A stretch of 63,353 bases of DNA from Bacteroidota bacterium. Lineage in GTDB: Bacteria > Bacteroidota > Ignavibacteria > Ignavibacteriales > Ignavibacteriaceae. Positions 8,347-16,644 of this stretch are shown in pieces. A program made the translations under genes and the position numbers. The stretch's first letter is position 1. Each line of letters starts with the position of its first letter. Under the pieces are notes generated by a model. It had not been told where the DNA came from. It did no database searches and saw nothing but the letters and a program-made list of their open reading frames with translations. Location: contig JADFPP010000007.1 of assembly GCA_022562275.1 (NCBI GenBank), positions 1 through 63,353 of the forward strand, written 5' to 3'.

Positions 8347-9207
8347 ATGGAAAATTTTGCAATCGCCTGTATGTCGGGCACTCTTAAAGGGGTATTTGTT
8401 CAAGGCGTATTAAATGCGTTTGAAGAAGCCGGTTTAAAAGCTGACACATATGCAAGTACTTCATCATCAACAATATCAACTACTTATGCTGCTATGGGTG
8501 AATTAAGAAAACAGGACTTGGGAAAATGGGATGAGAGCAACGATATCCTGAGTAAGCCGGGAAACAGTATGAGTAATGTTATATTGCATGGTATTGAAAT
8601 ATACTCACCGTTAGTAATTGAAAAATTAAAGAATAATGAATTATCCAGATTATTGGTTGTGTGCAGTTATGTTAATAATTCAGTAGCAAAAAATTTAACA
8701 CAAGGAAATGCAGCCGTTACGCTTGGAAGGAAATTACTTATTAATGGAGCCAGGCACATAAGCGATTGGAAAGATGAAAACCTCGAGCTGCACATCTTCG
8801 ATACGCAATCTGAAAATAAAAAATTAAAACTAACGGCAGACAATTATAAGCAAGTTGCTTATGCCACAACAAGAATGCTGCACGCATGGCACATTCCCGC
8901 AACAATAAACGGTAAACCATATATCGATGGAACTTATACCTGTACAATTCCAACTGAACCGCTGGCTGAAGAAGGATACAAAAATATTATTGCTATTGCC
9001 ACCGAACCGGGAGATATTTATAAAGATTTTTTCTCAGATGTACCTATTAATGATGAAGTAAGCAGCAGCAAAGTTTATTGGATTAAACCGGAAGAAAACT
9101 TAAAAAATCTTGGAGTGGATTTTACTAAAGCAGCAAAGGATGGAATAGAAAATGTTTTTACCTACGGAATAATACTTGGTGATAAATTCATCCAACAATA
9201 TTTTTAA
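8347..9207 (+). CDS. patatin-like phospholipase family protein with degenerate catalytic motifs
   Basis: The overall order matches patatin-like acyl hydrolases. An N-terminal strand and glycine turn sit at the oxyanion position (CMSGTLKGVF). A strand-turn-helix follows where GxSxG should be, here ASTSSSTI, so both glycines are replaced. A C-terminal YIDGTYT matches the catalytic Asp-Gly motif. It has about 286 residues, no signal peptide and no membrane helix, so it is cytosolic. With the nucleophile elbow changed it may have weak or altered activity, or be a non-enzymatic homologue. It is followed within 8 bases by the DinB gene. Confidence 0.6.
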   Translation: MENFAIACMSGTLKGVFVQGVLNAFEEAGLKADTYASTSSSTISTTYAAMGELRKQDLGKWDESNDILSKPGNSMSNVILHGIEIYSPLVIEKLKNNELSRLLVVCSYVNNSVAKNLTQGNAAVTLGRKLLINGARHISDWKDENLELHIFDTQSENKKLKLTADNYKQVAYATTRMLHAWHIPATINGKPYIDGTYTCTIPTEPLAEEGYKNIIAIATEPGDIYKDFFSDVPINDEVSSSKVYWIKPEENLKNLGVDFTKAAKDGIENVFTYGIILGDKFIQQYF

Positions 9208-9214
9208 TAATAAA

Positions 9215-9679
9215 ATGATAATACATTCCTCCATCACCGATAGACTAAAAAACCAGCATCTCGTTATTTGCGAGTTAATAAAAGATATGGATAATGCTTT
9301 AATTAATAAGCGGCCTGCAGAAAATAAATGGTCAATCAAGGATAATATTGCGCACATAGCATATTACCATAAAATATTTCTTAACAGAATGGAATTAATA
9401 CTGAAAGGAAATGAAATAATCTTTAAAAGATATAATCCCGATGAAGACCATGAATTTAATAATTGCATAAAATTGAGTAAGGAAGAGCTACTAGGTAGGC
9501 TATATGCATTTAGGCTTAAAGTAATTGATTATTTAGAAGAGTTAAAAGATGCAGACCTTGAAAAAACAGGAACTCATCAAAAGTTTGGTAAAATGAATGT
9601 TGTTCAATGGATAGAATTTTTTCTTTTGCACGAGGCTCATCACATCTATACCATATTTAAGCTTTCAAGAATTAAGTGA
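9215..9679 (+). CDS. DinB-superfamily protein
   Basis: The 154-residue, all-alpha protein fits the DinB/YfiT-like four-helix fold. It has the early RPAENKWSIKDNIAHIAYYHK helix, whose histidine is a usual metal ligand, and a final helix with LHEAHHIYTIFKL giving the other ligand histidines. Members act as metal-dependent thiol transferases or have unknown roles. The ATG at 9215 is preferred to an upstream TTG that overlaps the patatin gene. The 8-base spacing suggests co-transcription with that gene. Confidence 0.75.
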   Translation: MIIHSSITDRLKNQHLVICELIKDMDNALINKRPAENKWSIKDNIAHIAYYHKIFLNRMELILKGNEIIFKRYNPDEDHEFNNCIKLSKEELLGRLYAFRLKVIDYLEELKDADLEKTGTHQKFGKMNVVQWIEFFLLHEAHHIYTIFKLSRIK

Positions 9680-9793
9680 TTCTGAATTATTTATTATTTT
9701 GATATTAGTTATTATCGAGATTATTTATAAATAAATTAATATATACAAAACAGAATTCCCTTTGGAATCTTATAATTACCAGGAGAAAGTTTA

Positions 9794-11314
9794 ATGCCTG
9801 AATTTAATAATGAAAGAACCTCACCGGTCGAATTATCACCTGATGACTTTAGGAAAGCGGGATACAAAGTTGTTGATAGAATAGCAAGCTTCCTGGATTC
9901 ATTACCATCAAAACCTGTTTCACCGGAAATAACCCGCGATGAATTGCAAAAGATAATTGGAATTCAAAGTTTGCCGAATAGAGGAGAATCAACAGAAAAA
10001 ATTCTTGAACAAGCTGCTGATTTATTATTCAAGTACACAACATTTAATGGTCATCCAAAATTTTGGGGATATATAACATCTTCCGCCGCACCAATAGGAG
10101 CATTGGGGGATTTACTGGCAGCATCTGTAAATCCAAATGTCGGTGCATGGAATCTTTCACCTGTTGCAACCGAAATTGAGGCACAAACAATACGATGGAT
10201 TGCAGAAATGATTGGGTATCGAACCGATTGCGGTGGGTTGATGGTAAGCGGTGGTAATATGGCAAATTTTATCGGTTTTTTAACAGCGCGAAAAGCTAAA
10301 GCTAAATGGGATATCAGAAAGGAAGGATTAGCCGGGAGTAAAGCACATTCCCTTTTGGTTTATGCATCAAAGGAAACTCATACCTGGATTCAAAAAGCAG
10401 TGGACCTGTTTGGATTAGGCACTGATTCTATTCGTTGGATTTCAGTAGATGAAAAACAGAAAATTTTAATTGATGAACTTGAATCTAAGATTAAAGCTGA
10501 TAAGGAAAATGGGCAGCATCCATTTATGGTTGTGGGAAATGCGGGAACAGTCAGTACCGGCGCAATAGACCCATTAAATAAAATGTATGAGATTTGTAAA
10601 GAGAATGATTTATGGTTACACGTGGATGGTGCATACGGAGCTTTTGCAGCTGCAATACCGGATGCACCGGATGATTTGAAAGCATTAAAATTTGCTGATT
10701 CTATTGCACTTGATCCGCATAAATGGTTGTATGTACCATTAGAAGCTGGTTGTATACTTGTCCAAAATCCTTCATTTCTAATTGATGCTTTTAGTTATCA
10801 TCCGGCATACTACAATTTTATAACTGAAGAAGAGGGATCTTCAATTAATTATTATGAATTCGGTTTTCAAAACTCCCGGGGATTCAGAGCCTTGAAAGTA
10901 TGGTTGAGTTTGAAGCAGGCTGGAGTTGATGGATATAAAAAAATGATCGCTGATGATATAAATTTATCGAAACATCTTTATAAAATTTTGGATTCGAACC
11001 CAAATTTAGAAGTACTCTCACAAAGCTTAAGCATAACAACTTTCCGGTTCATACCTCCTGATATTGATGCAAATAGCAATAAGGTTAGCAGCTATCTAAA
11101 TGATCTAAACGAAAAGCTGCTTCATCAATTAAATGAAGGTGGTGAGGCTTTTGTTTCAAATGCTGTGATAGAAGAGAAGTTTGTGTTAAGAGCATGCATT
11201 GTAAACTTTCGTACAACAATTGAAGACATTGAGATGCTGCCGGAGTTAGTTACAGAAATTGGAATAGAGATAGATTCAAAAATAAGACCTGTTGATTTAA
11301 AATCTAATAAGTAG
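9794..11314 (+). CDS. group II pyridoxal-phosphate-dependent decarboxylase (aromatic amino acid decarboxylase type)
   Basis: The enzyme removes CO2 from an L-amino acid to give an amine. Sequence marks are HPKFWGYITSS near residue 87, SGGNMANF (152-159), His196 in ETHTW that stacks on PLP, Asp278 in HVDGAYGAF, and the PLP lysine K310 in DPHKWLYVP. The C-terminal small domain ends near residue 495. About 506 residues is typical of the DOPA/tryptophan decarboxylase branch, but the substrate cannot be set from sequence. A strong AGGAGA site precedes the ATG. It is a single gene, with smpB downstream. Confidence 0.85.
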   Translation: MPEFNNERTSPVELSPDDFRKAGYKVVDRIASFLDSLPSKPVSPEITRDELQKIIGIQSLPNRGESTEKILEQAADLLFKYTTFNGHPKFWGYITSSAAPIGALGDLLAASVNPNVGAWNLSPVATEIEAQTIRWIAEMIGYRTDCGGLMVSGGNMANFIGFLTARKAKAKWDIRKEGLAGSKAHSLLVYASKETHTWIQKAVDLFGLGTDSIRWISVDEKQKILIDELESKIKADKENGQHPFMVVGNAGTVSTGAIDPLNKMYEICKENDLWLHVDGAYGAFAAAIPDAPDDLKALKFADSIALDPHKWLYVPLEAGCILVQNPSFLIDAFSYHPAYYNFITEEEGSSINYYEFGFQNSRGFRALKVWLSLKQAGVDGYKKMIADDINLSKHLYKILDSNPNLEVLSQSLSITTFRFIPPDIDANSNKVSSYLNDLNEKLLHQLNEGGEAFVSNAVIEEKFVLRACIVNFRTTIEDIEMLPELVTEIGIEIDSKIRPVDLKSNK

Positions 11315-11431
11315 CATTACAGGATTAAGTTCAGAACTACAAGCAGTATATTTTATTAATCATCCATTCAATTTTACATTCTTGCATTTTATCTCAATAA
11401 GAATGATTTTTACATTTGATTTTTTGTAATA

Positions 11432-11890
11432 ATGATAGAAAAGAAAGCAAAAAAAAATATTACAGTTAACCGCAAAGCAAGATATGAATATAGTATTATT
11501 CAAACTTATGAAGCAGGTATAGTTTTAGTAGGAACAGAGGTAAAATCTCTCCGACAGGGAAAGGCCACTATTGTTGATAGTTATGCAAAGTTTTCTAATG
11601 GTGAAGTATGGCTGGTAAATCTTCATATCAGTGAATATACCCATGGTAACAGTAATAATCATGATCCGAAAAGAGAAAGAAAACTACTTTTGAATAAAAG
11701 CGAAATAAGAAAGCTCATAGCCAAAACAAAGGATAAAGGATTAACTTTAATTCCGCTTAGATTATATTTTAAAAAAGGAAAAGTTAAAGTAGAACTAGCA
11801 CTTGCTAAAGGCAAAAAAGTTTACGATAAACGTAGAGATATTGCAAAAAGAGATTTTGAAAGAGATCAGGAAAGAAAAGTTAAATACTAA
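11432..11890 (+). CDS. smpB: SsrA-binding protein SmpB
   Basis: SmpB binds tmRNA and places it in stalled ribosomes for trans-translation. Family marks are VNRKARYEYSI, GIVLVGTEVKSLRQGKATI, the HISEYTHGN loop, LIPLRLYFKKGKVKVELALAKGKKVYDKR, and a basic C-terminal tail ending RKVKY that enters the decoding channel. At 152 residues it is normal length. The ATG lies in an A+T-rich leader without a clear Shine-Dalgarno site, as is common in this group. Confidence 0.95.
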   Translation: MIEKKAKKNITVNRKARYEYSIIQTYEAGIVLVGTEVKSLRQGKATIVDSYAKFSNGEVWLVNLHISEYTHGNSNNHDPKRERKLLLNKSEIRKLIAKTKDKGLTLIPLRLYFKKGKVKVELALAKGKKVYDKRRDIAKRDFERDQERKVKY

Positions 11891-11894
11891 AAAT

Positions 11895-11926
11895 GTATGG
11901 TTGTATTAGTGTATGGTTGTATGAGT
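11895..11926 (+). repeat. left array: four imperfect 8-bp repeats (GTATGRNT)
   Basis: Four contiguous octamers read GTATGGTT, GTATTAGT, GTATGGTT and GTATGAGT. They lie just upstream of the four-helix-bundle gene. The right side of the same gene carries the same octamer type in inverted orientation. Confidence 0.7.
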
Positions 11927-11965
11927 GACTAAATAATTCAATACAAAATAATTTATTAAGGTAAG

Positions 11966-12346
11966 ATGAAAATTCAATTAAAAGAATTATTAGAACAAAA
12001 CAAAAATATTAATAGAGGTTTCAGAAAACTTGAAGTTTGGAAAGAAGCAATAGAACTTTTCGCTTTTGTGAGAGAAAAATTAAAAACTTTAGTTAATTTA
12101 TCATTTAAAATTAAAGCTCGAATTGAAGATTCTATTTTTTCTGTCTCATCAAATATTAGTGAAGGATATTGCAGACGATCGCTCAAAGAAAATATTCAAT
12201 ATTTATCAATTGCTCTTGGTTCCTTAGGTGAGAATTACTCACAAATATTTGCATTAAATAACTCAGGAGAGATTGATATTGCCTGGTTTAAAGAATACGA
12301 TAAACTCCATTATTCAATTGATAATAAGCTTATTAAATTGAATTGA
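11966..12346 (+). CDS. four-helix-bundle protein of the 23S rRNA intervening-sequence (IVP) family
   Basis: The all-alpha 126-residue protein has the family signature FRKLEVWKEAIELF at the start, then IEDSIFSVSSNISEGYCRRS and ENIQYLSIALGSLGE in the second and third helices. Homologues include proteins encoded in 23S rRNA intervening sequences and the Avd accessory protein of diversity-generating retroelements. They form pentameric barrels that bind nucleic acid. Here the gene stands alone in an intergenic space between smpB and tyrS, bordered by inverted 8-bp tandem arrays. That suggests a mobile cassette rather than a housekeeping gene. No reverse transcriptase is nearby. Confidence 0.85.
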   Translation: MKIQLKELLEQNKNINRGFRKLEVWKEAIELFAFVREKLKTLVNLSFKIKARIEDSIFSVSSNISEGYCRRSLKENIQYLSIALGSLGENYSQIFALNNSGEIDIAWFKEYDKLHYSIDNKLIKLN

Positions 12347-12432
12347 ACCTACATTTTAAAATTGAAAGAAAAAGACGAATGGAAGAATGACTACACATTA
12401 AGAGAAATAATTGAGAATTATGGTATATGAGC

Positions 12433-12480
12433 ATTCATACATTCATACATTCATACATTCATACAAACATATAATCATCC
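12433..12480 (-). repeat. right array: four perfect plus two degenerate 8-bp repeats
   Basis: ATTCATAC is repeated four times exactly (12433-12464), followed by two degenerate units. On the minus strand the unit is GTATGAAT, the same octamer class as the array on the left of the IVP gene but inverted. Confidence 0.8.
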
Positions 12481-12523
12481 ACCAGTATGGTATTTTTAAC
12501 TATCTAAAGTAATTATTTAATAA

Positions 12524-13744
12524 ATGAATAGATTTAAATTTCCGTCCATTAACGAACAAATGGATCTAATTAAACATGGTGCAGTTGAGATTCTTCCTGA
12601 AGAGGAACTTGTTAAAAAATTAGAAAAATCATTAAAAGATGGAAAGCCGTTAAATATAAAACTTGGCTGCGATCCAAGCAGACCTGATTTACATATCGGG
12701 CATTCAGTAGTATTGAGAAAGCTTGCACATTTTCAGACACTCGGTCATCAGGCAATATTAATAGTTGGTGATTTTACAGGAATGATAGGCGATCCTTCGG
12801 GAAGAAACGTTACCAGACCTGCTTTAACATTAGAGGAAACCAAACTAAACGGTGAAAGTTATTTTAACCAGGCAACTAAAATTCTTGATAGAGAAAAAAC
12901 TAAAATGGTATATAATTCAGAGTGGTTGAGCAAAATGAGTTTTGAAGAAGTAATAAAACTTGCTTCCAAATATACCGTTGCACGTATGATTGAAAGAGAT
13001 GATTTTACAAAGAGATTTAAATCCGGAAAGCCAATCGGCATTCACGAATTTCTTTATCCGCTTGCACAGGCAATGGATTCTGTTGCAATTAAAAGTGATG
13101 TTGAATTAGGCGGAACAGACCAAAAATTTAATTTACTTGTAGGACGTGATATACAACGCGAATATGGAATTGAACCGCAATGCATATTAACCATGCCGTT
13201 AATACCTGGAACTGATGGTGTTGAAAAAATGAGCAAGTCCTATGATAATTACATTGGTATTTCAGATTCACCGAAAGAAATATATGGAAGAACACTTTCA
13301 ATTCCCGATGATATTATTTATTTGTATTACATATTGGCGACCGATGTACCAAAAGATGAACTGGCAAATATTAAAAAACAATTAAATGATTCAAATGTAA
13401 ATCCGAGAGATTTAAAAAGAAGATTGGCAAGAACTTTTATAACTATGTATCACAACTCCGATGCGGCGAAACAGGCAGAAGAAGAGTTTGATAAAGTTTT
13501 TATTAACAAGGAAGCACCGGATGATATTCCAGAACTTAAAATTGAGGAAAGGGAAATTGGCATTCTGGATTTAATTCTAAAAGTAAAGTTTGCTGCATCA
13601 AAAGGAGAGGCGAAGAGATTGGTTTCCCAGGGTGGTGTTGCAATAAACAGTAATAAAATAAACAACATTGGTGAGAAGATAAAAGTTGAAAACAATATGA
13701 TCCTGAAGGTAGGTAAAAGGAAGTTTATTAAATTACTTAAGTAA
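12524..13744 (+). CDS. tyrS: tyrosyl-tRNA synthetase
   Basis: It attaches tyrosine to tRNA-Tyr. The class I signatures are LHIGHSVVLRKL (HIGH) near residue 57 and EKMSKSYDN (KMSKS) near residue 236. The tyrosine pocket region GGTDQKFNLLVGRD lies between them. A C-terminal S4-type RNA-binding domain begins at about residue 340 (SKGEAKRLVSQGGVAIN). At 406 residues it is full length. It follows the IVP cassette with no shared operon partner. Confidence 0.95.
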   Translation: MNRFKFPSINEQMDLIKHGAVEILPEEELVKKLEKSLKDGKPLNIKLGCDPSRPDLHIGHSVVLRKLAHFQTLGHQAILIVGDFTGMIGDPSGRNVTRPALTLEETKLNGESYFNQATKILDREKTKMVYNSEWLSKMSFEEVIKLASKYTVARMIERDDFTKRFKSGKPIGIHEFLYPLAQAMDSVAIKSDVELGGTDQKFNLLVGRDIQREYGIEPQCILTMPLIPGTDGVEKMSKSYDNYIGISDSPKEIYGRTLSIPDDIIYLYYILATDVPKDELANIKKQLNDSNVNPRDLKRRLARTFITMYHNSDAAKQAEEEFDKVFINKEAPDDIPELKIEEREIGILDLILKVKFAASKGEAKRLVSQGGVAINSNKINNIGEKIKVENNMILKVGKRKFIKLLK

Positions 13745-13750
13745 CTTAAG

Positions 13751-13788
13751 TTAACCGGTTGATATTGAAAACCGTTAAAACGATTTTT
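13751..13788 (+). terminator. weak terminator-like hairpin after tyrS
   Basis: TTAACcGGTT pairs with AACC-GTTAA around an A+T-rich loop and is followed by a run of five T. It lies seven bases after the tyrS stop codon. Confidence 0.35.
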
Positions 13789-13888
13789 CATTTATCAATT
13801 ATTAGACGGTCAACTTGAATTAAATAATTATTATAATTATTCACGGAAGGAAAAATTCCAATTAAAAATTTATTACGGAGTTTAAATA

Positions 13889-14434
13889 TTGTATTTACCT
13901 AAAAAAATATTCTTTACAAAGGGTGTAGGTAAAAGCAAAGAATATTTAACATCTTTTGAGCTTGCACTACGGAATGCGCATATTGAAATGTGTAATCTTG
14001 TTACTGTAAGCAGTATTTATCCGGTTAATTGTAAAACGGTTCCTGTTAAAGAAGGATTAAAAGAAATACAACCGGGACAAATAATACATGCCGTGATGGC
14101 ACGAAATTCAACAAATGAACCAAACAGAATGATAGCTGCATCCATAGGTGTTGCACTTCCAACAAATAAAAGTGCCTATGGTTATTTATCCGAACACCAC
14201 CCCCATGGAGAATCCGCAAAAATTGCCGGCGAATATGCAGAAGATCTGGCAGCTACAATGTTAGCGACGACTTTGGGTGTTGATTTTGATCCTGATAAAG
14301 ATTGGAATGAAAGAGAAGATGTTTATAAAATGTCTGGCAAAATAGTTAAATCCTTTAATATTACTCAATCGGCAAAGGGAGATAAAAATGGATTGTGGAC
14401 AACAGTGATTTCAGCGGCAATTTTGTTGCCATAG
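13889..14434 (+). CDS. pdaD: pyruvoyl-dependent arginine decarboxylase
   Basis: It converts arginine to agmatine for polyamine synthesis and uses a self-made pyruvoyl group. The N-terminus [14 protein letters not shown] matches the family start, which supports the TTG start codon; a CGGAG site lies about eight bases upstream. The cleavage site is in TVSSIYPV (Ser41-Ser42), where Ser42 would become the pyruvoyl group. The conserved [10 protein letters not shown] and HHPHGESA follow. At 181 residues it is full length. No other polyamine genes are adjacent. Confidence 0.9.
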   Translation: MYLPKKIFFTKGVGKSKEYLTSFELALRNAHIEMCNLVTVSSIYPVNCKTVPVKEGLKEIQPGQIIHAVMARNSTNEPNRMIAASIGVALPTNKSAYGYLSEHHPHGESAKIAGEYAEDLAATMLATTLGVDFDPDKDWNEREDVYKMSGKIVKSFNITQSAKGDKNGLWTTVISAAILLP

Positions 14435-14551
14435 TATTTTTTCCAGATTTAAATTTGAAACCAACAACTCTTTCCCTTTCAATGCACTGTTGTTTATTAA
14501 TAAATAATTATAGTTATAGTAATTTTTAACAGTAACCAATTAAAGTAATAG

Positions 14552-14965
14552 ATGAATAACTCTAAAGATTATACTAAATATATTGTTGTTAAAAAATCCG
14601 GGATTCACGGCAAAGGAATTTTTGTTTCGACTGACATACTGAAGGGCAATAAAATTCTCGATATTGAAGGGGATGTTATCAATGGTGATGAGTGCGAAAG
14701 ACGTGAAGAAGAGAACAACAATGTTTACATTTTTTGGAACGGAGATGATTGCTATATCGATACTTCAATGTCTGCTCGAATAAAATATATAAACCACGAT
14801 TGTAATTTTAATTGTGATGTGGTAGAGAATGATAATGATGGTTTAATGATCATCGCATACAGAAATATTAAGAAAGGTGAGGAACTAACAATTGATTACG
14901 GATATGAAGATATTTACGAAGATTGCGGTTGCGATTCTTGCACTCAAGATGAAGACCCAGAGTGA
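14552..14965 (+). CDS. small SET-domain protein (protein-lysine methyltransferase-like)
   Basis: SET proteins move a methyl group from S-adenosylmethionine to lysine. The parts are visible in order: GIHGKGIFVSTDI at residues ~18-30, the pseudoknot motif YINHDCNFN near 92 (NHxCxxN), and ELTIDYGYE near 117 with the catalytic-type Tyr. A cysteine cluster CGCDSC follows and resembles the zinc-binding post-SET motif. At 137 residues it is close to a minimal SET domain. It has no signal peptide, so it is cytosolic. The target is unknown, and it has no operon partner. Confidence 0.85.
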   Translation: MNNSKDYTKYIVVKKSGIHGKGIFVSTDILKGNKILDIEGDVINGDECERREEENNNVYIFWNGDDCYIDTSMSARIKYINHDCNFNCDVVENDNDGLMIIAYRNIKKGEELTIDYGYEDIYEDCGCDSCTQDEDPE

Positions 14966-15100
14966 TTGATCCTGATATGCTTAGAAGGGTTGGATACAAA
15001 TAAATTTCTTCAATGAATAATATCCGTAAATAAAAAAAGAGAATTTTAATAAAAAAAATTTATAAAACGAGAGAGATTTTTAACAGAATTAGAAGAGAGC

Positions 15101-15126
15101 CCTATAATCCTGTTAAGTATTAGTTA
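15101..15126 (+). promoter_or_regulatory. leader element shared with the second toxin-antitoxin locus (copy 1)
   Basis: This 26-nt segment matches 16099-16124 at 22 of 26 positions, and the bases before it (AACAGA then TTAG and AGAG) also correspond. It lies 78 bases before the Phd-like antitoxin. It could be a common promoter, an autoregulatory operator or a dispersed repeat. Confidence 0.4.
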
Positions 15127-15203
15127 TATACTGAATTTTGTATTGCCTTTTATTTCTCAATAGTTTATATTACGAAGTATAAACTAATAAAAGGAGTAAA
15201 TTT

Positions 15204-15443
15204 ATGTATTCTACGGCTAAGGAACTTAGATTCCATACAAAAGAACTTCTTGAATCGGTTTCACGTGGTGAAGAAGTCATTATAACATTTCGGGGGAAAC
15301 CTTTCGCAAAATTGGTACCTATAAAAGAATCGAAAAAGAATCTTCAAAACACCAAAGAACTATTTGGTATTTGGAAAGATCGATCAGATTTAAAAGATGT
15401 GCCTTCTTATGTTCGTAAAATTAGAAAGGAACGATTCCAATGA
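15204..15443 (+). CDS. Phd/YefM-family antitoxin
   Basis: The 79-residue protein begins with the DNA-binding Phd fold: STAKELRFHTKELLESVSRG, then EVIITFRGKPFAKLVPI. It ends in a charged tail that would wrap the toxin. A strong AAAGGAG site lies nine bases before the ATG. Its stop overlaps the toxin start by four bases, the usual coupling in such pairs. Antitoxins of this type repress their own promoter, so the shared leader upstream is a candidate operator. Confidence 0.85.
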   Translation: MYSTAKELRFHTKELLESVSRGEEVIITFRGKPFAKLVPIKESKKNLQNTKELFGIWKDRSDLKDVPSYVRKIRKERFQ

Positions 15444-15832
15444 CAATGATAGATACTGATGTTTTAATTTGGTATATGCGTGGAAATTCCAAAGCTAACA
15501 AAGTTATAGAGAAGCTAAATGGTTTCTTTATTTCTGTTATAACATATATGGAATTAGTACAAGGTATGAGAAACAAACGGGAACTTACTTTATTAAGATC
15601 AGCTTTAAGAAAATGGAATGCCAAAGTTTTATATATTAATGAAGATATTTCTGCGAAAGCAATGTTTTTAGTCGAACAACATTATTTAAGAAATTCGCTT
15701 GTTGTAGCTGATGCTCTAATTGCTTCAACTGCAATTTCAAATGGTGTAATATTATTAACTGGAAATACTAAGCATTATAAAATAATAAAGAATATTGAGT
15801 TAGAAAGTTTTAAACCGAGCTTAAGGAATTAG
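15440..15832 (+). CDS. VapC-like PIN-domain toxin
   Basis: The 130-residue PIN-domain ribonuclease has the acidic metal-binding residues in place: IDTDVLIWYMRG at the start, the Glu in SVITYMELVQGM, the Asp in VVADALIAS near residue 92, and TGNTKHY near the end. PIN toxins cut structured RNA such as tRNA when released from the antitoxin. The ATG overlaps the antitoxin stop codon. It is an apparently intact pair. Confidence 0.85.
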   Translation: MTMIDTDVLIWYMRGNSKANKVIEKLNGFFISVITYMELVQGMRNKRELTLLRSALRKWNAKVLYINEDISAKAMFLVEQHYLRNSLVVADALIASTAISNGVILLTGNTKHYKIIKNIELESFKPSLRN

Positions 15833-16150
15833 GTTTCATAACCCACTCCCCATAAAAAACCAGATCGACTTCAAACTCATTCTTAAGTTTTTTCCAATGC
15901 CTGATAGAAAACCGGTTTCTAATTATTTTTTTTATAATTTTTATTACTTGCTTTTTAGCGATCAATATTTGCTTGTTTGTGCTGTTAAATTTAATTTTCT
16001 ATATAATTATGTTATGGTTATTATATCTTTAATTATTTGACAGAAAGAAAAAAGATATTAAAAAACATAACAGATTTTTATTAGGAATAGAGTAAGTTCC
16101 TCTATTCCTGTTTGGTATTAGTTAGACCATAAAAAAGAAAGGTGTTACAT
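15833..16150. other. intergenic region with a perfect 10-bp hairpin and shared leader (copy 2)
   Basis: AGGAATAGAG and CTCTATTCCT (16083-16109) form a perfect 10-bp stem with a 7-base loop. Its right arm lies within the 26-nt segment shared with the first toxin-antitoxin leader (16099-16124), 27 bases before the second antitoxin. No gene is visible. The hairpin could be an operator palindrome or a terminator for transcripts from the left. Confidence 0.45.
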
Positions 16151-16351
16151 ATGTCAATAGTAGAAGAAATCCTGCGTTCAATAGAATCTCTCCCGGAAGA
16201 AGACTATGTTCGGTTAAGAGAGTGGTTTTCTGAAAGGGATTGGGAAAAATGGGATAGACAGATTAAGACAGATTCAGAATCGGGAAAATTGGATTTTTTA
16301 GCCGGGGAAGCTGATGATGAAAAAGTGAAAGGAAAATTAAAGGAACTCTAG
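16151..16351 (+). CDS. small antitoxin-like protein of a type II toxin-antitoxin pair
   Basis: The 66-residue acidic, helical protein begins MSIVEEILRSIESLPEEDYVRLREWF, like the short antitoxins that precede RelE/ParE-type toxins. The tail is rich in Asp, Glu and Lys. The ATG at 16151 follows AGAAAGG; an upstream in-frame GTG overlaps that site and is not preferred. A toxin-like frame starts two bases after its stop codon. Confidence 0.65.
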   Translation: MSIVEEILRSIESLPEEDYVRLREWFSERDWEKWDRQIKTDSESGKLDFLAGEADDEKVKGKLKEL

Positions 16352-16352
16352 A

Positions 16353-16612
16353 ATGCATCTAACAACAGATCGTTTCTGGAAATGTTTGAGAATCTTCCCG
16401 ATCCCATTCAAAAGGTATCAAAGAAAAACTTTGCTCTACTCAAGGCAAATCCTTTGCATCCTTCTCTTCATTTTAAAAAAGTGGAGAAATTTTGGTCAGT
16501 TCAAGTTGGAATAGCTCATAGGGCACTTGCAGTTGAAGATGTTGAAGACTTTATTTGGATTTGGATTGGTACTCATAGCGAATACGAGTTAATGATTAAA
16601 GAAAGGGGATAA
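16353..16612 (+). pseudogene. RelE/ParE-like toxin with a frameshift near codon 10
   Basis: The ATG at 16353 reads MHLTTDRFWK, then the frame breaks. A frame opening at 16382 continues MFENLPDPIQKVSKKNF, followed by HPSLHFKKV, WSVQVGIAHRALAV and WIWIGTHSEYE, which are strong family marks. One extra A in the ggaaatg run (about 16379-16384) would join the halves into an ~86-residue toxin of normal length. Either the toxin is inactivated and leaves the antitoxin as an orphan, or the run of A was miscounted. A short restart at 16382 is possible but would lack the first strand and helix. Confidence 0.7.
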
Positions 16613-16644
16613 GATTATAATAGGTTCATCATTGTTATAAAGGA

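Noticed and set aside
11966-12346. Diversity-generating retroelement suggested by the Avd-like protein
   Set aside because: No reverse transcriptase, template repeat or variable repeat was found in the neighbourhood.
12433-12480. Short regular repeats that could suggest a CRISPR array
   Set aside because: The repeat unit is 8 bp with no spacers and no cas genes nearby; it is a simple tandem array.
16375-16386. Programmed frameshift in the toxin gene
   Set aside because: The shift would need tRNA-Lys to slip onto GAA with no slippery heptamer; a miscounted or lost A is simpler.
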